NCBI GenBank assembly: GCA_019637555.1
Contig: JAHBVK010000026.1
Coordinates: 1-64,000 of the forward strand
Direction: 5' to 3'
Length of the DNA: 64,000 bases
From: Anaerolineae bacterium
Lineage (GTDB): Bacteria; Chloroflexota; Anaerolineae; Aggregatilineales; UBA2796
Part shown: positions 8,930-20,026 of the stretch, one piece after another
Position numbering within the stretch: position 1 is the stretch's first letter
How the letters are laid out: every line of letters starts with the position of its first letter
Program-made: the position numbers and the translations under genes
The notes under the pieces: model-generated
The model's input: only the letters and a program-made list of their open reading frames with translations
The model's database searches: none
What the model was told of the DNA's origin: nothing

Positions 8930-9985
8930 ATGAAGGGGTTCAGATTGACGCGCCGTATAAAACACACCGGAGTCAGCGGCATGATCCTGCTGGCAGCGGT
9001 GATTCTGCTGTGCATTTCGATGACCAGGCCGATCCAGCCGTTGTACGCGCAAGCGCCGCAGGAACTGCTGTCCAATAACGGCATGGATAGCTACTACGGG
9101 ATCGGTGGCAGCAACGTGGTGCCGCTGGGCTGGACGCTCACTTCCAGCATTCCGGTTGCTACCGCCAAGCAGCAGTGGCAGTTTGAAAATGAGCAGTTCG
9201 GCGGTTCATGGCATCTGTCTACAATCGGAGCAGCATTCACAGCGATAGGTACGCAGTTTGTGGCAAACGTGAAAAAAGGCACGCCGCTGCGCTTCTCCGC
9301 ATACGCCAATCTGTTCACCTGTAATCAGCAAACCTCGTGCATCGAGCAGTCAGTGGGCAGGCGCGTCTCGGATCGGGGATCGGGCGCAAAGGTGCGGGTA
9401 GGCATCGATCCGACTGGTGGCAAAGATGCTAACGCAGCAACCGTCAAGTGGAGTGGCTTCGCGCAACCGTTCGACGCTTTCGGGCAAGTCGTGATCGATG
9501 CACGCTCGGAAAATGACGCTGGTGTAACGGTATTTCTGTACGCTACACAAGATGTCGGTATGCTGCTGAACAACGTTTACTGGGATAATGCCAGTTTGCA
9601 AGTGTTGGGTCCCGGCTCCGGTGGCGGCGCAGGTACAGATGTTCCACCTCCACCTGCTTTTGCCGAATTCGTCACGCCACAAGCTACACAGCCTGATGGC
9701 AGCATCATCCATATCGTCCGTGAAGGTGATACGCTTTCCAGCATCGCGGTGGCGTACAAAGTCACAGTGACGCAAATTCGCGAACTAAATAAACTGCCCG
9801 TCGGCGCGGTGATCTTTCCCGGTCAGAAACTGCTGATCAAAAAAGCCGAAGCGATTTACTTAATCGTCACCGCAACCCCGACAGGAGCAGCAGGATCGGC
9901 GACGGAGACTCCGCGTGCCTTACCGACTTCGCCAGTCCGCCCGACGTTCGGACCGGTGATCATTACTAAGACGCCGACGCCGTGA
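8930..9985 (+). CDS. Exported LysM-domain protein
   Basis: This protein of about 351 residues has a signal peptide: a basic start KGFRLTRRIK, then a hydrophobic core ending near LYAQAPQ. A beta-rich domain of about 190 residues of unknown type follows, then a Pro-rich linker. One LysM repeat (about residues 260-310) contains IVREGDTLSSIAVAYKV and PGQKLLI. A Thr/Pro-rich tail ends the protein. LysM binds peptidoglycan or related glycans, so the protein is probably held at the cell wall. ATG at 8930 has AGAGG five bases upstream and starts the signal peptide properly; an upstream in-frame TTG at 8885 is unlikely. Confidence 0.85.
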   Translation: MKGFRLTRRIKHTGVSGMILLAAVILLCISMTRPIQPLYAQAPQELLSNNGMDSYYGIGGSNVVPLGWTLTSSIPVATAKQQWQFENEQFGGSWHLSTIGAAFTAIGTQFVANVKKGTPLRFSAYANLFTCNQQTSCIEQSVGRRVSDRGSGAKVRVGIDPTGGKDANAATVKWSGFAQPFDAFGQVVIDARSENDAGVTVFLYATQDVGMLLNNVYWDNASLQVLGPGSGGGAGTDVPPPPAFAEFVTPQATQPDGSIIHIVREGDTLSSIAVAYKVTVTQIRELNKLPVGAVIFPGQKLLIKKAEAIYLIVTATPTGAAGSATETPRALPTSPVRPTFGPVIITKTPTP

Positions 9986-10012
9986 CTGGGAATACATAGT
10001 AACGAGTGGAAA

Positions 10013-10054
10013 GTGATGAGTGAAGACAAGCTAGCCGTACTGATCACTCATCAC
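10013..10054 (+). terminator. Hairpin after the LysM gene
   Basis: GTGATGAGTGA (10013-10023) and TCACTCATCAC (10044-10054) form an 11-bp perfect stem with a 20-base loop, 27 bases after the stop codon. A pyrimidine-rich stretch follows. It is a likely transcription terminator, although the T run is not continuous. Confidence 0.45.
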
Positions 10055-10135
10055 CCGTTACTTTCTACTTCTTTCTGCTTGTTGTTCAACCTGCACAGAT
10101 CGGTAAAAGGCGCAAGCCACAGGACATAAATAAAC

Positions 10136-10807
10136 ATGGCGCAGACCATTCTCGGCAAAATCCAAATTCTGATCTCCGCTACGCTGCACAGCATCGTCGA
10201 TAATGCGCTGAGACAAAATTCGCTAGCGGTGTTCGATGATTACATCCGGCAGGCAGAGAACAGCATGGCGACGCTGCGCGCGGCACTCTCCGACATGACC
10301 GTATCGGTCAAGACGTTGAAGCGCAAATATGATGAGTCCGCCAACGAAGCCGCGTCGCTCGACATCGCTATTGATCAGGCGCTGAAGCAGGGCAAAAATA
10401 CAGTGGCGAAGGCGCTGCAAACTAAACTTAACGCACAGCTAGACATCGCCCGTACTTATCAGGATCAGTTCGAGAAGCAGCAGCGCACCACGGCGATCCT
10501 GCTAGAAGTGACGCAAGTACTGCAAGCGAAAGTTGATGTGCTGGAAGAACAGCGCGATCAGGTGAAAACGCTGCTTGAGCTGATCAAGAGCAAGCGCATC
10601 GTCGCCAAGTCGATCAAGGAAGTGCAGGACATCACGGATGGTCGCACGCAAGAGATCATCGAGGATGTGCGCAGCAAGCTGGATCAGGCAGATGCGCGGT
10701 TGGAAGTGGCAACCTCGCGCCTGTCTACCGAGATCGAAGAAGAAGTCGATACCGCTGGCGTCGAGGCGCAGCTTGAGGAACGTCGCGCACGCCTAGGTCT
10801 GTCGTAG
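10136..10807 (+). CDS. pspA: PspA/IM30 family protein
   Basis: This 223-residue protein is almost wholly alpha-helical coiled coil, as in PspA/Vipp1. It starts with an amphipathic helix (TILGKIQILISATLHS). A family-like segment near residues 35-60 contains RQAENSMATLRAAL, and long heptad-rich helices follow. PspA proteins polymerise on the inner face of the membrane and stabilise it under stress. No pspF, pspB or pspC is present, which fits stand-alone PspA genes of other phyla. AGGACA lies about ten bases before the ATG. The downstream region is filled by a tandem palindromic repeat. Confidence 0.85.
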   Translation: MAQTILGKIQILISATLHSIVDNALRQNSLAVFDDYIRQAENSMATLRAALSDMTVSVKTLKRKYDESANEAASLDIAIDQALKQGKNTVAKALQTKLNAQLDIARTYQDQFEKQQRTTAILLEVTQVLQAKVDVLEEQRDQVKTLLELIKSKRIVAKSIKEVQDITDGRTQEIIEDVRSKLDQADARLEVATSRLSTEIEEEVDTAGVEAQLEERRARLGLS

Positions 10808-10815
10808 CGTTCGCT

Positions 10816-11023
10816 GCGAGCAAGAGGGTGGGTTAACAAACCCATCCCTGCAAGGTCGATCATGCAGAATATTTGTCGTGTAGGGGCAGGTTTCCAAACC
10901 TGCCCTGTGCTTTGATTACGGCACCATCGCCGCGAGCAAGAGCGTGGGTTATAAACCCACCCCTACAAGGTGATCATGCAGAATATTTGTCGGGTAGGGG
11001 CAGGTTTCCAAACCTGCCCTGTG
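10816..11023. repeat. Tandem pair of palindrome-bearing repeats (GTAGGGGCAGGTTT family)
   Basis: Two copies of a unit of about 93 bases lie at 10816-10909 and 10932-11023, separated by 22 bases. Each unit starts GCGAGCAAGAG and holds two palindromes. The first is GGGTT-(loop)-AACCCA-type. The second is GGGGCAGGTTT followed by AAACCTGCCC. They share an AGGT-GATCATGCAGAATATT core in the middle. The copies differ at several positions, mostly in the first palindrome. A related shorter element occurs at 33427-33519. The repeats fill the gap between pspA and the flavoprotein gene and could act as 3' RNA structures. Confidence 0.85.
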
Positions 11024-11148
11024 TTCCGAGATGAACAGATGCTGCCTGAATAAAAACACGGACTAACGAGGTGAAGTAACACGGATCGTAATCAGCCGCT
11101 ACAATTACGCTGACTTATGCTAAGGCGCGGTTGCTAAGGTGAAAGACA

Positions 11149-12369
11149 ATGGAGCGTGTTCGCACGATCATCGTTGGTGGTGGGCAGGCGGGGCTGTCGA
11201 CCAGTTATTTCCTGAGCCAGCAGGGGCATGAACATGTCATCTTGGAGCAGGCGACACAGGTCGCTAACCCTTGGCGCAGTGATCGCTGGGACTCGTTCAC
11301 GCTGCTGACGCCGAATTGGGCATCGCAACTTCCGGGCTTACCGCCGCACGCGGATCGTGATGGTTTCTTGTCCAAGCACGAGATCATCGGCATGTTCGAG
11401 CATTACCTACAGGCGTTCCACATGCCTGTCCAATTCAATACGCGGGTCAGCAGCGTTAATCATGCCGATCACGGCTTTCAAGTGATCACGACGGCGGGTA
11501 GTTATCGTGCCGATAATGTGGTTATTGCCACCGGATTGTTCCAGCGTCCACGTTTCCCTGCGATCAGTTTCAAGCTGCCACCGACTGTCTTTCAGGCTGC
11601 CTCTGGACAGTACCGCAATCCCGATGCGCTGCCTGATGGCGCGGTGCTGATCGTGGGGGCGGGACAATCCGGCTGCCAGATCGCCGAGGAACTGCATGAG
11701 CATGGACGTAAAGTCTATCTGAGTGTTAGCGGTGCTCCCCGCGCTCCCAGACGCTATCGCGGCAAAGATATTTTCGAATGGGTAGCGGTCAATGGGTTTA
11801 TGGATCGCACACCGAATATGCTACCCTCACCGCGCGCACGATTCGCGCCCAATCCGCAGGTTTCCGGCAAAGACGGCGGGCACGATCTGAACTTGCATCT
11901 GTTCGCCCGTAATGGCATGGTACTGCTTGGTCATCTAATGGATGTGCAGGACAACAAGCTGATCTTTGCTGATGACCTGAAGGAAAGCCTCGCCAAGACC
12001 GATCAACTGGAAGCGATGCTGATCAAAGGCGTAGATGCCTACATCGCGCAGCAGGGAATCAATGCGCCTGTACAGCAGCTTCCGCAATTGCGCGATGGTT
12101 ACGAGGTGCCGCTGATCCGCGAGCTGGACATTCAAGCGGCAGGGATCAGTGCGGTGATCTGGGCGACGGGCTACGACTTCGACTTCAGCATGGTCAGGAT
12201 GGCGAAGTTGGACGAGTTCGGCTACCCGGTGCAGCAGCGCGGCGTCACCAGCGTCGAGGGCTTGTACTTCATTGGACTACCGTGGCTGCACAAATATAAG
12301 TCGGGTTTGCTGCTCGGCATTGCGGATGATGCTGAGTATCTAGCGGATCATATCGCGGCGCGGGGCTGA
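11149..12369 (+). CDS. FAD-dependent oxidoreductase (CzcO/flavin monooxygenase-like)
   Basis: This 406-residue flavoprotein has two Rossmann motifs. The N-terminal FAD site is IIVGGGQAGLSTSY and the central NAD(P)H site is LIVGAGQSGCQIAEEL (about residue 165). The region WRSDRWDSFTLLTPN after the FAD motif is typical of CzcO-like flavoproteins related to flavin-containing and Baeyer-Villiger monooxygenases. ATGYDFDFS near residue 340 matches the second FAD contact. The substrate is unknown. The gene stands alone after the repeat region and converges on the AhpD-like gene. Confidence 0.88.
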   Translation: MERVRTIIVGGGQAGLSTSYFLSQQGHEHVILEQATQVANPWRSDRWDSFTLLTPNWASQLPGLPPHADRDGFLSKHEIIGMFEHYLQAFHMPVQFNTRVSSVNHADHGFQVITTAGSYRADNVVIATGLFQRPRFPAISFKLPPTVFQAASGQYRNPDALPDGAVLIVGAGQSGCQIAEELHEHGRKVYLSVSGAPRAPRRYRGKDIFEWVAVNGFMDRTPNMLPSPRARFAPNPQVSGKDGGHDLNLHLFARNGMVLLGHLMDVQDNKLIFADDLKESLAKTDQLEAMLIKGVDAYIAQQGINAPVQQLPQLRDGYEVPLIRELDIQAAGISAVIWATGYDFDFSMVRMAKLDEFGYPVQQRGVTSVEGLYFIGLPWLHKYKSGLLLGIADDAEYLADHIAARG

Positions 12370-12396
12370 TCCATCTCGGATCAGCCTGTAATTAAC

Positions 12397-12879
12397 TCAA
12401 TTATCCGCGGGTTGCGCGACTGGCGCTGGTTCGTAAGTTCCCGCTACATCGCGGAAGGGGATGGCAAGCCGATTCCAGCCGTTGATGACGATGATCGCCA
12501 CCGTCAGATCCACCAACTCCGCCTCGCTGAAATGCTGATTAACCAGTGCGTATAACTCATCGGAGACATGATTGTCAGAGATCAGCGTGATCGCTTCCGT
12601 CCATTCCAGCGCCGCTCGTTCACGCTCGGAGTAAAAAGGCGTCTCGCGCCAAACGCTAAGTGCATACAGACGTTGTTCGGTTTCGCCGCCTGCTCTGGCA
12701 TCTTTGGTGTGCATATCGACGCAATAGGCGCAGCCGTTGATCTGTGAGGCACGTACCCGCACCAATTCCAACAGCGGTTTTTCGATGATGCTGCTACGCG
12801 TGAAACGGCTGAAAGTCAGCATCGCATTGTATGCCTGCGGATTTACCCGATCGTATTCGAGACGTGGTTGCGTCTGCAT
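12397..12879 (-). CDS. Carboxymuconolactone decarboxylase/AhpD-like protein
   Basis: This 160-residue protein has the AhpD-like fold. The redox motif CAYCVDMHTKDAR holds the CxxC pair and downstream His of alkylhydroperoxidase AhpD-type enzymes. The C-terminal helices (ERERAALEWTEAITLIS) match the CMD family. It may reduce peroxides or act as a disulfide reductase. ATG at 12879 is the family start; the open frame continues upstream through 35 unrelated residues. It lies downstream of the MocR gene on the same strand, but the gap of over 160 bases suggests its own promoter. Confidence 0.9.
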   Translation of the reverse strand: MQTQPRLEYDRVNPQAYNAMLTFSRFTRSSIIEKPLLELVRVRASQINGCAYCVDMHTKDARAGGETEQRLYALSVWRETPFYSERERAALEWTEAITLISDNHVSDELYALVNQHFSEAELVDLTVAIIVINGWNRLAIPFRDVAGTYEPAPVAQPADN

Positions 12880-13042
12880 CTTCGCATGTATCCTTGTGTT
12901 AGCTGATGTCTCTACGATACGACCAGAATGGTACTCTACCAAGTGCCACTTCTTGATCAACCGATGATACCACTTTAGCCTCAACTCGATTTTGCCAGCC
13001 GTAGGCGCTACAAGTTAGCGCTGTGGTTCGGTTCCCCTTCTC

Positions 13043-14578
13043 CTAAGCTGTACTCGGATTGGTGAGAGGGGCAGGGAGTGAGGCTAACAATGCCCGTCTG
13101 AGCTTTGGGACGCCTGCACGGATATCTGCCTCAGGGACGGAGGCGTATCCGAGCAGCAATCCCTGACGGTGCAATGGCAAAATGCTGAACTTCGAAACTG
13201 CACTCGCTGAGATTCCCTGCGCTGCCGCCCGCTGCGATATCTGCTGATCATCGCTGCCATCTGGCAGCCAACCGACAAGGTGCATTCCCGCTTCCGGCGC
13301 ATGGATCTCCAGCGGGAGTTCGCGCCGCGCCAGTTCGACCAGCAGTTCCCGACGTTCGGCATAAAGCGTGCGCATCCGGCGGATATGCCGCGTCAGATGC
13401 CCTTCCTCCATAAAATCGGCAAGCGCCATCTGCTCCAGCATGGAGGGATGAACATCGATAAAGCGGCGTGCCGACTCAAACGCCTCGATCAGCGATTCCG
13501 GCACAACCAGATAGCCCAGTCGCAGCGCAGGGAACAGCACCTTACTGAACGTGCCGATGTAAATCACACGACTACTGCTATCTAACCCCTGTAACGCCAT
13601 CAACGGACGACCAGCATAGCGGAATTCACTGTTGTAGTCATCCTCAAGAATCCAAGCGTTCGTGCGCGTCGCCCAATCTAGTAACGCCAGTCGCCGCGAT
13701 AAGCTCATGGTGATGGCTAAGGGGAACTGATGTGACGGCGTGACGTAAGCCACTCTGGCATCAGGGCAGCGCGCTAGCCCAGCCGCGACGTTCAGCCCTT
13801 CGTCATCGATCGGCACGGGGACGATCTTCCCACCAGCGCCGACGATTGCGCCTCGCGCTCCTAAATAACCGGGGTCTTCAAACCACGCTGAATCGCCGGG
13901 ATCGAGCAGAATCCGCGACGCTAGATCAAGCCCGCCCTGCGATCCTGAGACGATGATCACCTGATCAGCGGAGCAGCGCACACCCCGCGCTACGATCAGG
14001 TAATGGGCAATCGCTTCTCGCAGTGGACGATAGCCCGCCACCTCTTGATAACTGTAAAACTCTGAAGCTGTGTAGCGTGTACGCCGATTTACGCAGCGAT
14101 GCCATAGGTCAAAGGGGAAAACATCCAGCGCGGGCTGACTGAGCCGGAACGCTTCTGAGTCTTTGCCTACCACCACGGGACCGCTGGACATTGAAGGTGT
14201 CTGCATGTAGGCACGTCCACGCTGCGACAAGCCCAGATCGGGCAAGGGTGCAGGCTTACTTGTAGCAACAGGGGTTACATCTACCGAAAGCAGCGTTTCC
14301 GGCAACAGCGACGCCACTACCGTGCCACTGCCCTCCTTGCTCACGATATAGCCTTCCGCCGCCAATTGATCGTAGGCATTGAGGACGGTGTTGCGCGAGA
14401 CGCCCAGCGACTCCGCCAGTGTGCGCGTGGAGGGAAGACGCGTCTCCGCCGCGATCTGCCCGTTCAGGATGGCATTACGCAGCCGTTCATAAAGCTGCTG
14501 ATACAACGGCGTCGCCAGGCTCGGGATGATCTGTAAGTTGGCGAACAAGAAGTCGCCAGCGGGATCGAAGTTAGTCAT
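13043..14578 (-). CDS. MocR/PdxR-type transcription regulator
   Basis: This 511-residue protein joins a GntR winged helix-turn-helix (about residues 18-88, with LPSTRTLAESLGVSRNTV) to an aminotransferase fold-I domain. The PLP-binding lysine is expected in YIGTFSKVLFPALR. MocR proteins use PLP as effector and often control vitamin B6, GABA or amino-acid genes. No pdxST or gabT is adjacent, so the target is unclear. It starts seven bases after the stop of the upstream LysR gene and is probably co-transcribed with it, giving an unusual regulator-regulator operon. Confidence 0.92.
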   Translation of the reverse strand: MTNFDPAGDFLFANLQIIPSLATPLYQQLYERLRNAILNGQIAAETRLPSTRTLAESLGVSRNTVLNAYDQLAAEGYIVSKEGSGTVVASLLPETLLSVDVTPVATSKPAPLPDLGLSQRGRAYMQTPSMSSGPVVVGKDSEAFRLSQPALDVFPFDLWHRCVNRRTRYTASEFYSYQEVAGYRPLREAIAHYLIVARGVRCSADQVIIVSGSQGGLDLASRILLDPGDSAWFEDPGYLGARGAIVGAGGKIVPVPIDDEGLNVAAGLARCPDARVAYVTPSHQFPLAITMSLSRRLALLDWATRTNAWILEDDYNSEFRYAGRPLMALQGLDSSSRVIYIGTFSKVLFPALRLGYLVVPESLIEAFESARRFIDVHPSMLEQMALADFMEEGHLTRHIRRMRTLYAERRELLVELARRELPLEIHAPEAGMHLVGWLPDGSDDQQISQRAAAQGISASAVSKFSILPLHRQGLLLGYASVPEADIRAGVPKLRRALLASLPAPLTNPSTA

Positions 14579-14585
14579 GGTGGCT

Positions 14586-15473
14586 CTACTCCGACGATCC
14601 TAACAATGCCACAAGATTACGAGCGGCGGACGAAAATGTCTGCGTCTGACGATAGGCATAGGCGTAAGTGCGGCTGTCATCGCCGCCACGCAATCGCAGC
14701 GCACACAGATGCCCCGCCGCCACCTCTCGCTCCACGGCGATCCGCTGGATCAGCGCGACTCCGAGTCCTGCTTCCACACTGCGCTTGATCGCCTCCGTTT
14801 CGCCAAGTTGGATCACCTGATCGCTTGCCAGATGCGCCGCACCTAGCAGCCGTTCTACACTAGCGTGCAAAGCAGAACCTGATTCCCGCGTTAACAAACG
14901 CCGCTGGGGCAGTTCCTCTAGCTCAACCTCGGATCGCGTCGCCCACCCGTCGTTCGGTGACACAATCACCACCAGATGATCGCGCATGAACGGCGTTACC
15001 GAAACGCCAGCAAGTTCTGCTGGAGCGCCAACGAGCGCGAGTTCTATTGTTTCCGCTGCCACTTGCGCGAGGAGTTGATTGGTATTCCCCACGCTGATGT
15101 GCAGCGGATGATCGGGATACAGCGTTTGATAGCAGCTCAACAACTTGGGCAGTAAATAGATCGCCAGCGTGTGCCCTACGCCTAGCCGCAGCGTGCGATC
15201 CGCCAGTCCCGCTGCTTCCCGCGTTGACTCGATTGCCTCCTGTGCGAGTGCCAACATTTTCTCCGCGTAGGGAAGTAGAGCCGTTCCCGCTGGTGTGAGC
15301 CGCAGCCAACGGGTATCGCGCTCGATCAGGCTAGTGCCGACCTGAGTCTCCAGCATGGCAAGCTGCTGCGATACCGTTGGCTGAGTCATGTGCAGATATT
15401 CCGCAGCCCGCGTAAAACTCATCAGCCGCGCAATCGTGGCAAAAATCCTGATTTTATGTAGGTCGAGGGTCAC
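14586..15473 (-). CDS. LysR-type regulator, divergent from aconitase
   Basis: This 295-residue protein has an N-terminal helix-turn-helix (SFTRAAEYLHMTQPTVSQQL) and a substrate-binding-like effector domain (about residues 90-290). The start is GTG at 15473. The gene diverges from acnA with 131 bases between them. This recalls Bacillus subtilis CcpC and Staphylococcus CcpE, LysR proteins that control aconitase in response to citrate. I infer the same role here from position and from the palindrome at 15494-15508, not from sequence identity. The MocR gene follows directly downstream. Confidence 0.92.
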   Translation of the reverse strand: MTLDLHKIRIFATIARLMSFTRAAEYLHMTQPTVSQQLAMLETQVGTSLIERDTRWLRLTPAGTALLPYAEKMLALAQEAIESTREAAGLADRTLRLGVGHTLAIYLLPKLLSCYQTLYPDHPLHISVGNTNQLLAQVAAETIELALVGAPAELAGVSVTPFMRDHLVVIVSPNDGWATRSEVELEELPQRRLLTRESGSALHASVERLLGAAHLASDQVIQLGETEAIKRSVEAGLGVALIQRIAVEREVAAGHLCALRLRGGDDSRTYAYAYRQTQTFSSAARNLVALLGSSE

Positions 15474-15493
15474 AACAATACCGTTAGTCTTTT

Positions 15494-15508
15494 ATAGATA
15501 CTATCTAT
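15494..15508. promoter_or_regulatory. Palindromic probable LysR operator
   Basis: ATAGATA-C-TATCTAT is a perfect 15-base palindrome that contains ATAG-N7-CTAT. It is centred about 65 bases before the expected acnA transcription start and overlaps the likely promoter of the LysR gene. This is the usual position of a LysR recognition site and allows autoregulation. Confidence 0.6.
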
Positions 15509-15530
15509 GGAATTTATTGAATTTATCAGT

Positions 15531-15559
15531 TTGAATGATAACCCGATTTCACATAAGAT
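15531..15559 (+). promoter_or_regulatory. Probable acnA promoter
   Basis: TTGAAT (15531-15536) and TAAGAT (15554-15559) are separated by 17 bases, each matching the sigma-70 consensus at four of six positions. The predicted start is near 15566, about 40 bases before the aconitase ATG. The weak boxes fit an activated promoter. Confidence 0.5.
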
Positions 15560-15604
15560 GCAGACAGTTAATTCCACACGCTGCTCTGAGAAAGTGAAAT
15601 CATC

Positions 15605-18331
<2,727 letters not shown>

Positions 18332-18348
18332 AACTCTCCTACAACAGC

Positions 18349-18400
18349 GCCAGAGAGATAGATCTGTAGCTAAGCGTGTACATCTAGCTATCTCTCTGGC
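18349..18400 (+). terminator. Hairpin after acnA
   Basis: The arms GCCAGAGAGATAG (18349-18361) and CTATCTCTCTGGC (18388-18400) are perfectly complementary over 13 bp, starting 17 bases after the acnA stop. The following sequence TCGCTTCATT is only mildly T-rich, so it may stabilise the mRNA end or terminate inefficiently. Confidence 0.55.
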
Positions 18401-18509
18401 TCGCTTCATTACCTCACAGTCCTGTTTCAAATTGTTGCCAGCAATCGTGAATGCCCGTAAAGTACGCACATCAACAGGCAATGGCTTTCATTTGGAAAAG
18501 GATCTGACG

Positions 18510-19775
18510 GTGAATCGACCACGACCACACCTGCTGCGAGTGCTGACGATTGGCTTAGGTCTAGTTCTCGCGCTGATTAGCGGTTTCGCCACGACAACGC
18601 CCACCGTTTCCGCGCAAGCACCGACTCCGACTCGCGAATTGACGCAGGGCGTGGAGATGTGGACGCTCTATCCGATTCTGGTTGGCGGTGGTTACATTGA
18701 CGTTAGCCAGATTGACCGCACTACCGTGCCACCTAAAAGCGTGATCATCCACTTCTCGCCAGACGGCAAGCAGTTAGAGCTGACCAACTTCCGCTACTTC
18801 CGCTACGACGAAACATATACTGATCCGCTCGATAACGTCAATCCGTTGATCCTGCGGCAGATCGCGCCGGATTTGTACTTCTTCAAGGCTGAAGGACGCA
18901 GTTTGGAGCAGTTCGATCCCGGTGGTCCGTGGTGGAATTTGCTGATCCGCGTCGTCTCGGCAGATCGTTTGGAATTGATCTCCTCGATCACCTATTTCGA
19001 GGGCGGTTTCTACGCCAAAGACGTGTTGATTCGCAATGATCCCGTCGCGCTGATCCAGGACCCACGCCTGACCGAACTGCCCTATCCGCGTTGTCCGGGA
19101 TCGCCCGCGCCGCGCCTGCTACCCAATCAACTCGCCACTGTGACGCTGGTAGATTGGGAAGGTGGTGGTGTGAATATGCGTGACAAGCCATCTAAGGGCG
19201 GTCAGCGTTTGGCGGTGTTGCAGCCGAACGAGAAGGTATTGATCACGGGCACGCCCACCTGCGCCGACGGGCTGACCTACTATCCCGCCAAGTATCAGAA
19301 CAATACGGGCTTCGTGGCGGAAGGCGATCTGGATACGTACTGGCTAGAGCAAGAAAATCCGCCGCAGCTTTTCGCTCTCAATGTGCCGCACTCGTTGGGA
19401 GTTGGAGGGATCGCGCCTGAAGGGGCGAACATCCCGATACTGGTGCTGATCAATGGTCAGCAACCGTATTACGAAGATCCCGCTGCCCCAACGGCAACAC
19501 CGCCCGCCAACGCGATGACCTGCCCCGGATCGCTGCCTTCGCGCTTGGTGGTCGGTCAGGTGGGGCGCGTTTCACCGGGCGACGCCAACAACATGCGCGA
19601 TAACCCCAGTCGTTCTGCCAAGAAAGTCGGATCGATCCCGGCGGGTGCGGAGTTCATCGTCCTCGATGGTCCGGTTTGCGCTGATGGTTATGCGTGGTGG
19701 CAGGTCAACTACAACGGACTGATCGGCTGGACAGTGGAAGGCGACGGTGCGGTCTACTGGCTAGAGCCGCTGTAG
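18510..19775 (+). CDS. Exported protein with two bacterial SH3 domains
   Basis: This protein of about 421 residues has a signal peptide (basic NRPRPHLLR, hydrophobic core, cleavage expected near VSAQA) and a short Thr/Pro segment. A domain of about 170 residues is unassigned. Two SH3b repeats follow, containing GVNMRDKPSKGG (about residue 215) and NNMRDNPSRSA (about residue 365). The SH3b copies share the CADG and VEGD motifs. SH3b domains usually bind cell-wall peptides. GTG at 18510 is preferred, with AAAGGA seven bases upstream; longer starts only add residues before the signal peptide. Confidence 0.82.
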   Translation: MNRPRPHLLRVLTIGLGLVLALISGFATTTPTVSAQAPTPTRELTQGVEMWTLYPILVGGGYIDVSQIDRTTVPPKSVIIHFSPDGKQLELTNFRYFRYDETYTDPLDNVNPLILRQIAPDLYFFKAEGRSLEQFDPGGPWWNLLIRVVSADRLELISSITYFEGGFYAKDVLIRNDPVALIQDPRLTELPYPRCPGSPAPRLLPNQLATVTLVDWEGGGVNMRDKPSKGGQRLAVLQPNEKVLITGTPTCADGLTYYPAKYQNNTGFVAEGDLDTYWLEQENPPQLFALNVPHSLGVGGIAPEGANIPILVLINGQQPYYEDPAAPTATPPANAMTCPGSLPSRLVVGQVGRVSPGDANNMRDNPSRSAKKVGSIPAGAEFIVLDGPVCADGYAWWQVNYNGLIGWTVEGDGAVYWLEPL

Positions 19776-19837
19776 CCATAGTAACCATATCCTCTTATCC
19801 CCTCTGACGGCACAGAGTTGGAGGGGAAAACCGCCTA

Positions 19838-19874
19838 TTTTTTGCCATTTTTTAATGGCGAAAATGGCAAAAAA
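19838..19874. repeat. AT-rich perfect inverted repeat
   Basis: TTTTTTGCCATTTT (19838-19851) pairs perfectly with AAAATGGCAAAAAA (19861-19874) around a 9-base loop. ATGGC occurs three times on the plus strand within the loop, the right arm and just after it. It lies about 60 bases after the SH3 protein stop and could be a bidirectional terminator or a protein-binding site. Confidence 0.75.
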
Positions 19875-20026
19875 ATGGCACTTGGTAGGCCAGAATTGGA
19901 AAAGGGTAGTAATGGAACAAACTATTGGTAATTGCCCTAGTCCAGTTCTATTGTGCAGTACCCAAAGTGCCCAAGTATCAGTAAGATAGTGTTGTTGTGA
20001 GATGAAAAGCTGCTTTAGAGGTTGCC

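Noticed and set aside
10816-11023. Possible CRISPR array
   Set aside because: Only two long units are present with a 22-base gap, each with two internal palindromes. No short regular repeats and no cas genes are in the window.
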